DNA from: CAJQQY01 sp964352225
GTDB taxonomy: Bacteria; Bacteroidota; Bacteroidia; Chitinophagales; Saprospiraceae
Length of the DNA: 12,554 bases
Assembly (NCBI GenBank): GCA_964352225.1
Contig: CAYGRM010000190.1
Location: 1-12,554, forward strand
Reading direction: 5' to 3'
Shown here: positions 6,465-12,554 of the stretch, in pieces
Position numbering within the stretch: the first letter of the stretch is position 1
Layout of the letters: the number at the start of each line of letters is the position of its first letter
Translations under genes and position numbers: made by a program
The notes under the pieces: generated by a model
What the model was told of the DNA's origin: nothing
Seen by the model: only the letters and a program-made list of their open reading frames with translations
The model's database searches: none

Positions 6465-8240
6465 CTAACACTTCCCCTTCATCCAAGCCTTCTCCTCCTT
6501 ATCCAAAAATGGACTCAACTTCGCAAAAACCTCCTCATGATAATCCTCCAACCACTTCACCTCCCGCTTCGTCAACATCGGATAATCAATCAAATTTTTA
6601 TCAATCGGAAATAATGTCACCGACTCAAATTTTAAAAATTGACCATACTCAGTCTTCTCCGCTTCCACCGCTAAAATCAAATTCTCTATTCGAATACCAT
6701 ACTCTCCAGTTTTATAAAAGCCAGGTTCATTCGAAGTCAACATTCCAGCTTCGAGTACCGTTGCCGCTTTGGCTGTAATTCCTGAACCAATCGATTGTGG
6801 GCCTTCATGCACATTTAGAAAAAAACCAACTCCGTGACCAGTTCCATGACCATAATTCAAACCATCTTGCCACAAGTGCTGACGTGCTAAAATTTCTACT
6901 TGATTCCCCCGAGTTCCTTCTGGAAATTTCAATTCTGCCAAACCAATATGGCCTTTTAAAACAGAAGTGAAATTCCGTTTTTGTTCCTGAGTTGGTTTTC
7001 CCAAAGCAACCGTTCGAGTGATATCCGTTGTTCCATCTTCATATTGACCACCAGAATCTAGCAATAGGATTCCTTCCTTTTTGATCGTCGCGCAACTACC
7101 TTCTTCAGGGCGGTAATGCACAATCGCACCATTACCTTTATAACCAACAATTGCATCAAAACTTTCACCGTGATACTCGCCTTGCTCTGCTCGAAAACCA
7201 CTTAATTTTTTAGCGACTTCCACTTCCGTAACTGTTCCTGTTTCCAATGATTTTTCCAACCACATAAATAAACGAGTCAGCGCAACACCATCTTTGATCA
7301 TCGCATTTTTGATATGCTTGACTTCCGTTTTATTTTTTAGTGCTTTTAAATGGGTGGAAATCGTCTTGCCGTGAATCACTTGTTTTTCAGGAATCGCATT
7401 GTATAATTTCATATTCGTAGTCGAAGGATCGACTAAAATATTTTTAGACTTGTTTAGTTTTTTTAGAAAATCAAAAATACCATCGTACGTTTTTAAAATA
7501 ATTCCATCGCGCTGAAATTGTTTTCGTAGTTGCATCGGCACTTTCTTTTTATCAATAAAAAGGTAGGCATTTCTCAAACCGATAACTGCGTAAGCAATAC
7601 TCACCGGATTACATTCCACATCCGACGATCGAATATTAAAAATCCAAGCGATATCATCCAACGTCGAAACGAAATGATAATCTGCACCTTGAGCTTTCAT
7701 TTCCGCTTGAATCGTTTCGATTTTTTTTGCTCTGCTTTTGCCAGCGTATTTTACTTTATGTTCAAAAATTTCATTGGTTGGAAGGGCAGGGCGATTATTC
7801 CAAGCTTCCGTCAATAAATCTTTAGAGTAGTCGAGTGTGATGTTATTTTTCTTTAATAGCTTTTCCAGTTGTTGGATTTGACCTACGGAAAAAAGCATTC
7901 CGTCACAACCCACTTTGCCACCACTTTTGACATTTTCCAAAATCCAAGCAATGTATTCAGAAGTATGCGCCACTTTGAGTTTATGCATTTTCATTTTCGT
8001 TCCCTTCAGTTCTTTTGCTGCTTGAATAAAATATCGAGAGTCTGTCCAAAGCCCTGCATGATCGTTGGTCACCACTACATTTCCAGCAGAACCAGTAAAT
8101 CCAGAAATCCACTTTCGAGCTTTCCAATGATCGGCAGCATACTCACTTTGATGAGGATCGCTTCCAGGAATAATGTAAGCATCGAATTCATGTTTATTCA
8201 TTTGTTGGCGGAGGGCAGAGATATTATTGTTTACAGACAT
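6465..8240 (-). CDS. Xaa-Pro aminopeptidase (aminopeptidase P, M24 family, long form)
   Basis: The 591-residue enzyme removes an N-terminal residue preceding proline. It has two creatinase-type N-terminal domains (about 1-300) and a pita-bread M24 catalytic domain (about 305-530), followed by a C-terminal extension (about 545-591). This is the long architecture shared with eukaryotic cytosolic XPNPEP1. The dinuclear metal ligands are visible: D395 and D406 (LLLDSGGQYEDGTTDITRT), H469 (HGTGHGVG), E505 (SNEPGFY) and E519 (GIRIEN), with the active-site histidines H375 and H478 in place. There is no signal peptide, so it is cytoplasmic. It is probably the first gene of a minus-strand operon with the two uncharacterised genes that follow at 24 and 11 bases. 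The start at 8240 (MSVNNNISALRQQM) fits the family. It diverges from rpoN across 421 bases. Confidence 0.94.
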   Translation of the reverse strand: MSVNNNISALRQQMNKHEFDAYIIPGSDPHQSEYAADHWKARKWISGFTGSAGNVVVTNDHAGLWTDSRYFIQAAKELKGTKMKMHKLKVAHTSEYIAWILENVKSGGKVGCDGMLFSVGQIQQLEKLLKKNNITLDYSKDLLTEAWNNRPALPTNEIFEHKVKYAGKSRAKKIETIQAEMKAQGADYHFVSTLDDIAWIFNIRSSDVECNPVSIAYAVIGLRNAYLFIDKKKVPMQLRKQFQRDGIILKTYDGIFDFLKKLNKSKNILVDPSTTNMKLYNAIPEKQVIHGKTISTHLKALKNKTEVKHIKNAMIKDGVALTRLFMWLEKSLETGTVTEVEVAKKLSGFRAEQGEYHGESFDAIVGYKGNGAIVHYRPEEGSCATIKKEGILLLDSGGQYEDGTTDITRTVALGKPTQEQKRNFTSVLKGHIGLAELKFPEGTRGNQVEILARQHLWQDGLNYGHGTGHGVGFFLNVHEGPQSIGSGITAKAATVLEAGMLTSNEPGFYKTGEYGIRIENLILAVEAEKTEYGQFLKFESVTLFPIDKNLIDYPMLTKREVKWLEDYHEEVFAKLSPFLDKEEKAWMKGKC

Positions 8241-8661
8241 TTTTATTTTTTATAATTTGAAAAAGAAATATTGTCACAAAATCTAAATTTTGACCAAGTG
8301 ATCAATGCAAATTTGGCAAAACTATTTGAGAAAACTGCAAAGAAAATTATTGAAATAGAAGATAGAAAAGCTTGATTTTATCAATGAATATAAATTTTTA
8401 TAATAAATGAAAAAATAATATTTAAATTTGGCAAGATTTTTGGTAAAAGTCGTGCCAAATATGGAACATATTAAATAGAATTCCGTTATATTTAGTTCAT
8501 GTTCAAATGTTTACATAAAAAGAGGGAATCTTTCTCTGTCACTTTTGTAAGATGAAATTGGCCTATTTAGATTGTACAAACCCCGTAATTAATATTTCAA
8601 CCGTTAAAAAAAATATTATCGAACACTATATTTACTCATTAGAGAAAACATTGTAATCCCT
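8241..8661. other. Divergent intergenic region between aminopeptidase P gene and rpoN
   Basis: No gene is evident. This AT-rich region must hold the promoters of both neighbours. Visible elements are three copies of the half-site ATTTGGCA (8311-8318, 8426-8433 and inverted at 8453-8460), and minus-strand TAGTTTTG (8324-8317) and plus-strand TAAATTTG (8423-8430), both matching TAnnTTTG but without a good -33 partner. A low-GC inverted repeat, TAATATTT (8590-8597) with AAATATTA (8611-8618), lies 44 bases ahead of rpoN. Confidence 0.5.
8426..8460. promoter_or_regulatory. Perfect 8-bp dyad with sigma-54-like elements on both strands
   Basis: ATTTGGCA (8426-8433) and TGCCAAAT (8453-8460) are perfect inverted arms 19 bases apart. 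On the plus strand TGGCAAG-N4-TTGG (8429-8443) keeps the -24 GG and -12 G spacing of the sigma-54 consensus TGGCACG-N4-TTGC and faces rpoN. On the minus strand TGGCACG-N4-TTAC (8457-8443) has a perfect -24 element but A for the near-invariant -12 G, and faces the aminopeptidase gene. It may be an operator dyad, sigma-54 promoters, or both. Confidence 0.35.
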
Positions 8662-10182
8662 ATGTTAAGACAAAATTTAAGTCAACGTTTACTCCAAAAG
8701 TTATCTCCTCAACAAATTCAGTTAATGAAATTGTTGCAGATTCCGACGGCAACTTTGGAGCAAAGAATTAAAGAAGAATTAGAAGCGAATCCAGTTCTTG
8801 AAGAAGGCGAGGACAGAGATGAGCAATTGGAAATGTCAAAGGAAAATGATAAAGACGAAAAAGACGTAAAAGAAGGCGATGAAGAAATAGAAAGAGATGA
8901 TGAATTTGAATTGGATGATTACTTGACCGAATACTTCGAAGATGATCCTTCTAGTTACAAATTGAAGGCAAATAATTTTTCTGCAGATGAAGAAGATAAA
9001 ACGATTCCGATTCCTGTGGAAGATACTTTTCATGAATATTTGGAGCAACAATTAGGTATGCTCGAGTGGAAAGATGATCGAGAATTTTTGATTGCCAAGC
9101 AAATTATTGGAAGTATCGATGATGATGGATATTTGAGAAGAGAGCCAGAGGCAATTATTGACGATTTGATTTTTTCTCAAAATATTAATACTAATGAAGA
9201 TGAGATAGTTTGTATTTTGAGAAAAATCCAAAAGTTTGATCCTCCAGGGATCGGATCAAGAAATTTGCAAGAATGTTTGTTGTTGCAATTACAACATCGA
9301 GACGAAACTGAAACGAATTTCACCTACGAGGAAAAAGCTCCTCTGCGATTGGCCACTCGGATTATTGAAGATTATTTTAATGAATTTTCAAAAAAGCATT
9401 ATCAGAAACTACAAAGATTTCTTACGATTTCTGAAAAACAGCTGAAATATGCAGTAGATGAAATTTTAAGATTGAATCCAAAACCTGCAAGTGGATACCG
9501 AACGAATGGTTCTAGAGGTGTACATTATATTGTACCTGATTTTATTATTGTCAATCGAGAAGGAGAATTGGATTTGACTTTGAATTCGAGAAATGCTCCA
9601 GATCTTCGGATTAATGAGCATTATAAGGAAATGCTTTCTTCTTACAAAGATAATCGAAATGGAAAGCGTGCGGATAAAAAGCAAAAAGAGGCAGTAATGT
9701 TTATCAAGCAAAAAATTGATTCAGCAAAATGGTTTATTGATGCGATTCGTCAACGTCAACAAACGATGTACAAAACGATGTATTCCATTATGCAATATCA
9801 ATACGATTTCTTTTTGACCGGAGATCAAAAGAAATTGCGACCAATGATTTTGAAAGATATTGCTGATATTACTGGGTTGGATATTTCTACTGTTTCGAGG
9901 GTTGCGAATAGTAAGTTTGTGCAGACTGAATTTGGAACGAAGAGATTGAAAGATTTCTTTTCGGAATCACTTCAAACTAGCACGGGGGAAGAAGTTTCGA
10001 CTCTAGAGGTGAAAAAGATTTTGACTGATATCATCGAAGATGAGCATAAGCGTAAACCTTATTCTGATGAGAAATTGAAAAATATGCTTCAAGAAAAAGG
10101 ATATAATATCGCTCGAAGAACTGTAGCTAAATATCGAGAGCAATTGAATATTCCAGTTGCAAGATTGAGAAAGCAATTATAA
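8662..10182 (+). CDS. rpoN: RNA polymerase sigma-54 factor RpoN
   Basis: The 506-residue sigma factor directs RNA polymerase to -24/-12 promoters that need an AAA+ enhancer-binding activator. Region I (1-48, MLRQNLSQRLLQKLSPQQIQ onwards) is the glutamine/leucine-rich activator-responsive part, ending in LEANPVLEE. Region II (about 48-118) is strongly acidic. The core-binding domain spans about 120-300, with FDPPGIGSRNLQECLLLQ at 192-210. The helix-turn-helix lies at about 395-432 (DIADITGLDISTVSRV). The RpoN box ARRTVAKYRE is at 484-493, near the C-terminus. All family landmarks are complete. The ATG at 8662 gives the canonical N-terminus. The gene is followed by a strong terminator, so it is probably monocistronic. 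No bEBP or PTS-Ntr gene is in the window. Confidence 0.97.
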   Translation: MLRQNLSQRLLQKLSPQQIQLMKLLQIPTATLEQRIKEELEANPVLEEGEDRDEQLEMSKENDKDEKDVKEGDEEIERDDEFELDDYLTEYFEDDPSSYKLKANNFSADEEDKTIPIPVEDTFHEYLEQQLGMLEWKDDREFLIAKQIIGSIDDDGYLRREPEAIIDDLIFSQNINTNEDEIVCILRKIQKFDPPGIGSRNLQECLLLQLQHRDETETNFTYEEKAPLRLATRIIEDYFNEFSKKHYQKLQRFLTISEKQLKYAVDEILRLNPKPASGYRTNGSRGVHYIVPDFIIVNREGELDLTLNSRNAPDLRINEHYKEMLSSYKDNRNGKRADKKQKEAVMFIKQKIDSAKWFIDAIRQRQQTMYKTMYSIMQYQYDFFLTGDQKKLRPMILKDIADITGLDISTVSRVANSKFVQTEFGTKRLKDFFSESLQTSTGEEVSTLEVKKILTDIIEDEHKRKPYSDEKLKNMLQEKGYNIARRTVAKYREQLNIPVARLRKQL

Positions 10183-10203
10183 AAAATACTAATTAGAAAA
10201 TAT

Positions 10204-10240
10204 AAAACGGGTGATCTTCGAGAGAAGGTTGCCCGTTTTT
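10204..10240 (+). terminator. Intrinsic terminator of rpoN
   Basis: AAAACGGG (10204-10211) pairs with CCCGTTTT (10232-10239). Inside, TGATCTTC (10212-10219) pairs with GAAGGTTG (10224-10231) using some G-T pairs, closing a GAGA loop (10220-10223). The stem is therefore continuous over 16 pairs, ends in a T-run, and starts 22 bases after the rpoN stop. Confidence 0.85.
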
Positions 10241-10393
10241 GTTTATGTAGTGATCAGTTGTAGTAGATCTTTTTTATTAAATCTATATACCAGATCGCTT
10301 TAGAGGATTATCCAAAAAATAGGTGTTTTTGCTGAGAGCAGAGATACCTGTTTTTCCTTAAATTAGAGAAGCAAATGTTAAAGTTTAATTTAT

Positions 10394-10411
10394 CTACGAT
10401 TTTTTTCGTAG
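10394..10411. repeat. Small hairpin CTACGA-T6-TCGTAG
   Basis: CTACGA (10394-10399) and TCGTAG (10406-10411) form a perfect 6-bp stem with a six-T loop. The arm sequence recurs in the larger inverted repeat that follows, so the two elements can pair with each other in alternative ways. Confidence 0.5.
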
Positions 10412-10423
10412 TTAAATTTGGTT

Positions 10424-10469
10424 TTACGAATAACTTCGTAGATATTTGTTTCTACGAAGTTATTCGTAA
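10424..10469. repeat. Perfect inverted repeat with 18-bp arms
   Basis: Left arm 10424-10441 (TTACGAATAACTTCGTAG) is the exact reverse complement of right arm 10452-10469, around a 10-base loop. A perfect 18-bp stem is well beyond chance for this interval. No T-run or gene end nearby explains it as an ordinary terminator. It may be a dispersed palindromic repeat or part of a structured RNA. Confidence 0.75.
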
Positions 10470-10512
10470 TTTTATTGAGTAATTGATTTTATATTTTTCG
10501 AAAGGTAAAATC

Positions 10513-10531
10513 ATCCCGATCAACTCGGGGT
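10513..10531. repeat. Hairpin ATCCCGA-TCAAC-TCGGGGT
   Basis: Seven pairs (one T-G) close a five-base loop. It is immediately followed, with no spacer, by the next hairpin at 10532, so the two could stack as one structured unit. Confidence 0.5.
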
Positions 10532-10562
10532 AAAAATGCGCTCTTGAGCAGGCGTATTTTTT
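10532..10562. terminator. Bidirectional terminator-like hairpin
   Basis: AAAAATGCGC (10532-10541) pairs with GCGTATTTTT (10552-10561), with one G-T pair. The flanking A- and T-runs give a U-tract on both strands. It lies far from any gene end on the plus strand (370 bases after rpoN), so what it would terminate is unclear. Confidence 0.45.
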
Positions 10563-10578
10563 ACAACTACCAGATAAG

Positions 10579-10602
10579 CTTCCGAGGTGACGACTTCGGA
10601 AG
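10579..10602. repeat. Hairpin CTTCCGA...TCGGAAG
   Basis: Seven perfect pairs (10579-10585 with 10596-10602) enclose a 10-base loop. The right half overlaps a second odd palindrome GACTTC-G-GAAGTC (10592-10604), so two alternative pairings exist. The segment is more GC-rich than its surroundings. Confidence 0.5.
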
Positions 10603-10735
10603 TCATTTAAGATTTTTAGAAAGATTTGCAATGGTTAACTTAGTGGTAAAATTTTCAAAGATTATTTTTTAAAACAACTATTTACCAAAGGCGAAGTCTT
10701 TTAAAATGATACCAGACTAAAAAAAACATTTTATT

Positions 10736-11134
10736 ATGTCAAAAATAAACATCAAACCTACTGAGGCGGAATTAGAAATTTTGCAAGTCCTTTGGGAGCA
10801 TGGCGAGTCAACTGTTAGAAATGTCAACGAGTTGTTGAATGAGAAACGAAATGTGGATTTGAAGGAAATTGGTTACACGACCACTTTGAAATTAATGCAA
10901 CTCATGCATGAGAAAGGTCTAGCGAATCGAAATGAAGAAAGTCGAACACATATTTACTCAGCAAAAGTAAAAGAGGGCGAAATGCAAAAAGCACTTTTAG
11001 AAAAATTTGTAGATAAAACATTTCGAGGTTCTGCCATGAAGATGGTGATGCAAGCTTTGGGTAACCACGAAACTTCCAAAGCAGAATTAGATGAAATCAA
11101 AGCGTTGATTTCTAAAATTGAAAATAAAAAATAG
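10736..11134 (+). CDS. BlaI/MecI/CopY-family transcriptional repressor
   Basis: The 132-residue protein has the winged-helix fold of the family. PTEAELEILQVLWEHGESTVRNV (helices 1-2, shown here by its span 8-30) is followed by the recognition helix region GYTTTLKLMQLMHEKGL (46-62), the wing residues RNEESRTHIYSA (65-76), and a C-terminal dimerisation helix set (85-130) with FRGSAMKMVMQAL. Members repress their own operon and target genes and are inactivated by proteolysis triggered by the M56 partner. The next gene encodes that partner, 112 bases downstream past a large inverted repeat. Whether this pair senses beta-lactams is not shown, because Bacteroidota carry many such pairs with unknown signals. 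The intact class D gene lies 9 kb away, and no matching operator is seen upstream of this repressor gene. Confidence 0.93.
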   Translation: MSKINIKPTEAELEILQVLWEHGESTVRNVNELLNEKRNVDLKEIGYTTTLKLMQLMHEKGLANRNEESRTHIYSAKVKEGEMQKALLEKFVDKTFRGSAMKMVMQALGNHETSKAELDEIKALISKIENKK

Positions 11135-11139
11135 GAGTT

Positions 11140-11226
11140 TTTTATAGTGATGAAATATGAGTGATAAGTGATGAGTGTTGACGAAAGAAACTCATCACTT
11201 ATCACTCATAATTCATCACTATAAAA
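11140..11226. repeat. Large inverted repeat (37-bp arms) between the blaI- and blaR1-like genes
   Basis: Arms 11140-11176 and 11190-11226 pair over 37 positions with a single mismatch, around a 13-base loop. The arms are built of repeated GTGATGA/GTGATAA-like units (AGTGATGA, GAGTGATAAGTGATGAGT), so they are internally repetitive as well. The element fills almost the whole spacer: it starts 5 bases after the repressor stop and ends 20 bases before the next ATG. It could attenuate or uncouple expression of the second gene, or be an inserted dispersed palindromic repeat. Confidence 0.85.
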
Positions 11227-11246
11227 CCCCTCAAAAAAAATCAAAC

Positions 11247-12554
11247 ATGATACAAAATATTTTTTCCGAAGAATTAATTCAAGCGATAGGGTGGACGATG
11301 ATTCACTCACTTTGGCAAGGATTTGCAGTTGCTATTTTGATGGGAATCGTAATGATTGGTTTGCAAAAAAAATCATCGAAAGTTCGACATGAGTTTGCTT
11401 TTTTTTCATTGTTTTTGATTTTTATCATATCGATTTCGACGTTTATTTACTTGTACGACTCAGCGGCGGAAGGAGCTACTTTAGGAACGACCATCACCTT
11501 TATTGCAGAAGGAGGATTTGTTTTGGAAAATGCTACGATCGTGCAGTCCTTTTTCCAAAAGTCAATTGAATATTTTAATGAACATTTATCATTGATTGTA
11601 ACACTTTGGTTGATGGGAATGATTTTCTTTTTATTGCGATTGCTTGGAGGTTTGGCTTTTATCCAAAAACTTAAAACCCAACAGCAGCAACCAATTTCTA
11701 CTGAGGGACAGACTGTCTTTGAGAAAATATATTCTAAATTTCCAATGAAAAAAACGGTTCGAATTGTCGAGTCTGCCTTAGCAAAAACACCGATGGTCGT
11801 TGGATATTTGAAACCAGTTATTCTATTTCCTCTTGGTGCGATCAACCAACTGACCCAGCAAGAAGTCGAAGCCGTTTTGGCTCACGAACTTGCACACATT
11901 TATCGAAATGATTATTTGCTCAACATAATCCAATCATTTATTGAAATCATTTTTTATTATCATCCTGCAGTTTGGTGGATCTCTGCCAACATCCGAATGG
12001 AACGTGAAAATTGCTGTGATGATATTGCCGTAAAAATTTGCGGTAGCTCAATTACTTATGTCAAAGCTTTGGTGACTTTGGAGGAAATTCAACCGACTCC
12101 CAACTTGGCCATGTCTTTTTCTTCTGGTAGTAAAAATCAATTGCTCAATCGTGTTAAACGTATTTTAAATCAACCACAAAACAAATTTAACATTATGGAG
12201 AAATTCACAGCAACTTGTTTTTTATTGGTAGCATTATTTTTATTCTCATTTAGTCCGACTAAATCTGATGATCATCAAGCAAACGAAAATTTAGCAAAAT
12301 TGGAAGCTGCCCCACTTGATTTAGGATATGTATCTGATACAGATACAGTTCCTGCACCACCGCCACCACCGCCACCACATGAACAAAAACATCGTAAAAA
12401 AGGAAATGGAAATTTTGTCTACGTAAAAGATGGAGAGTCAGTTGAAGTCCAATACAAGAATGATGAGATTGTTAAATTAAAAATTAATGGAGAAGAAATT
12501 GAGGAAGAAGAAGAGGGTAAAACTTGCTGCTCACTCGAGAACACTGCGAGGGGT
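11247..12554 (+). CDS. BlaR1-like M56 family membrane metalloprotease (3' end beyond window)
   Basis: The frame from ATG 11247 stays open for 436 codons to the window end. The product should sit in the inner membrane and cleave the partner repressor or a linked target on signal. It shows TM helices at about 15-38, 50-70 and 114-138, then the cytoplasmic zinc-protease loop with HELAH (H213, E214, H217) preceded by TPMVVGYLKPVILFP (181-195), and a likely third ligand in the MERENCCDD segment (E252 or E254). The last TM helix is at about 319-336. After it come a Pro-rich linker (seven prolines at 371-377) and a charged periplasmic domain (about 385-425). Within the visible part there is no penicillin-binding sensor domain as in staphylococcal BlaR1. 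The final 12 or so residues (GKTCCSLENTARG) look unlike the acidic sequence before them. Confidence 0.92.
   Translation, partial: MIQNIFSEELIQAIGWTMIHSLWQGFAVAILMGIVMIGLQKKSSKVRHEFAFFSLFLIFIISISTFIYLYDSAAEGATLGTTITFIAEGGFVLENATIVQSFFQKSIEYFNEHLSLIVTLWLMGMIFFLLRLLGGLAFIQKLKTQQQQPISTEGQTVFEKIYSKFPMKKTVRIVESALAKTPMVVGYLKPVILFPLGAINQLTQQEVEAVLAHELAHIYRNDYLLNIIQSFIEIIFYYHPAVWWISANIRMERENCCDDIAVKICGSSITYVKALVTLEEIQPTPNLAMSFSSGSKNQLLNRVKRILNQPQNKFNIMEKFTATCFLLVALFLFSFSPTKSDDHQANENLAKLEAAPLDLGYVSDTDTVPAPPPPPPPHEQKHRKKGNGNFVYVKDGESVEVQYKNDEIVKLKINGEEIEEEEEGKTCCSLENTARG

Larger units (their letters stand above)
10183..10735. other. Gene-free interval rich in hairpins between rpoN and the blaI-like gene
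   Basis: The 553 bases contain the rpoN terminator (10204-10240), a stretch without clear signals (10241-10390), then a run of five separate stem-loops (10394-10602) and the promoter region of the blaI-like gene. An inverted pair TGGTAAA (10644-10650) and TTTACCA (10681-10687) lies just ahead of that gene. The only open frame noticed is a 28-codon one on the minus strand (10606-10520) inside the hairpin array, which is probably not a gene. Confidence 0.5.

Noticed and set aside
7530..8255. Plus-strand open frames across the aminopeptidase gene
   Set aside because: They are antisense to conserved M24-family coding sequence and show no domain or signal of their own.
10315..10360. Possible thiamine pyrophosphate riboswitch (GCTGAGA followed by ATACCTG)
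   Set aside because: Only scattered pieces of the consensus are present, no proper helices form, and neither neighbour has a thiamine role.
10644..10687. TGGTAAA...TTTACCA inverted pair as the autoregulatory operator of the BlaI-like repressor
   Set aside because: The arms are 30 bases apart and lack the TACA/TGTA core of known BlaI/MecI sites. They are kept only as a description of the interval.
11447..11845. 132-codon open frame on the minus strand
   Set aside because: It lies fully antisense to the M56 protease gene, whose HELAH motif and membrane helices are unmistakable. It is a shadow frame.
1..12554. CRISPR array, integron, insertion sequence or prophage
   Set aside because: No regularly spaced direct repeats, transposase or integrase frames, or attachment-site duplications were seen on either strand.

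Overview
The window is AT-rich chromosomal DNA, most likely from a Bacteroidota bacterium (Saprospiria/Cytophagia/Flavobacteriia-like). Reasons: no Shine-Dalgarno sequences ahead of confident starts, a clear TAnnTTTG-type -7 promoter box ahead of the beta-lactamase gene, Bacteroidota-style lipoprotein and '...NAQ' signal peptides, tandem double-domain universal stress proteins, and a BlaI/M56 pair of the Bacteroidota type. No tRNA, rRNA, CRISPR array or transposase is visible.

Layout. Positions 1-85 hold the decayed tail of a second class D beta-lactamase gene on the minus strand, cut by the window edge. An exported beta-barrel-like protein of unknown function (209-853, +) follows, converging on an intact class D beta-lactamase lipoprotein gene (1728-883, -) with a recognisable promoter. 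Three tandem universal stress protein genes (2018-4565, +) form one block and end in a structured, possibly terminating region. Then comes a minus-strand block, probably one operon: a large M24 aminopeptidase P (8240-6465), a protein with RQGD and HEEH...LPPG signatures (6440-5760), and an unrecognised 300-residue protein (5748-4846).

The 421-bp divergent region between the aminopeptidase and rpoN (8662-10182, +) carries a perfect 8-bp dyad whose arms each resemble a sigma-54 -24 element, one facing each gene. rpoN ends at a strong intrinsic terminator. After it lies a 550-bp gene-free stretch with an array of hairpins. The right end is a BlaI/MecI/CopY repressor gene and an M56 (BlaR1-like) membrane protease gene that runs off the window. 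A 37-bp-arm inverted repeat sits between those two genes.

How it fits together. Beta-lactam or envelope-stress themes appear at both ends: an intact and a broken class D enzyme on the left, and a BlaI/BlaR1-type sensor pair on the right. The sequence does not show that they are linked. The middle is housekeeping or stress functions (Usp, aminopeptidase, sigma-54). The least explained coding content is the 5760-6440 / 4846-5748 pair. The least explained non-coding content is the three structured regions: 8426-8460, 10394-10602 and 11140-11226.
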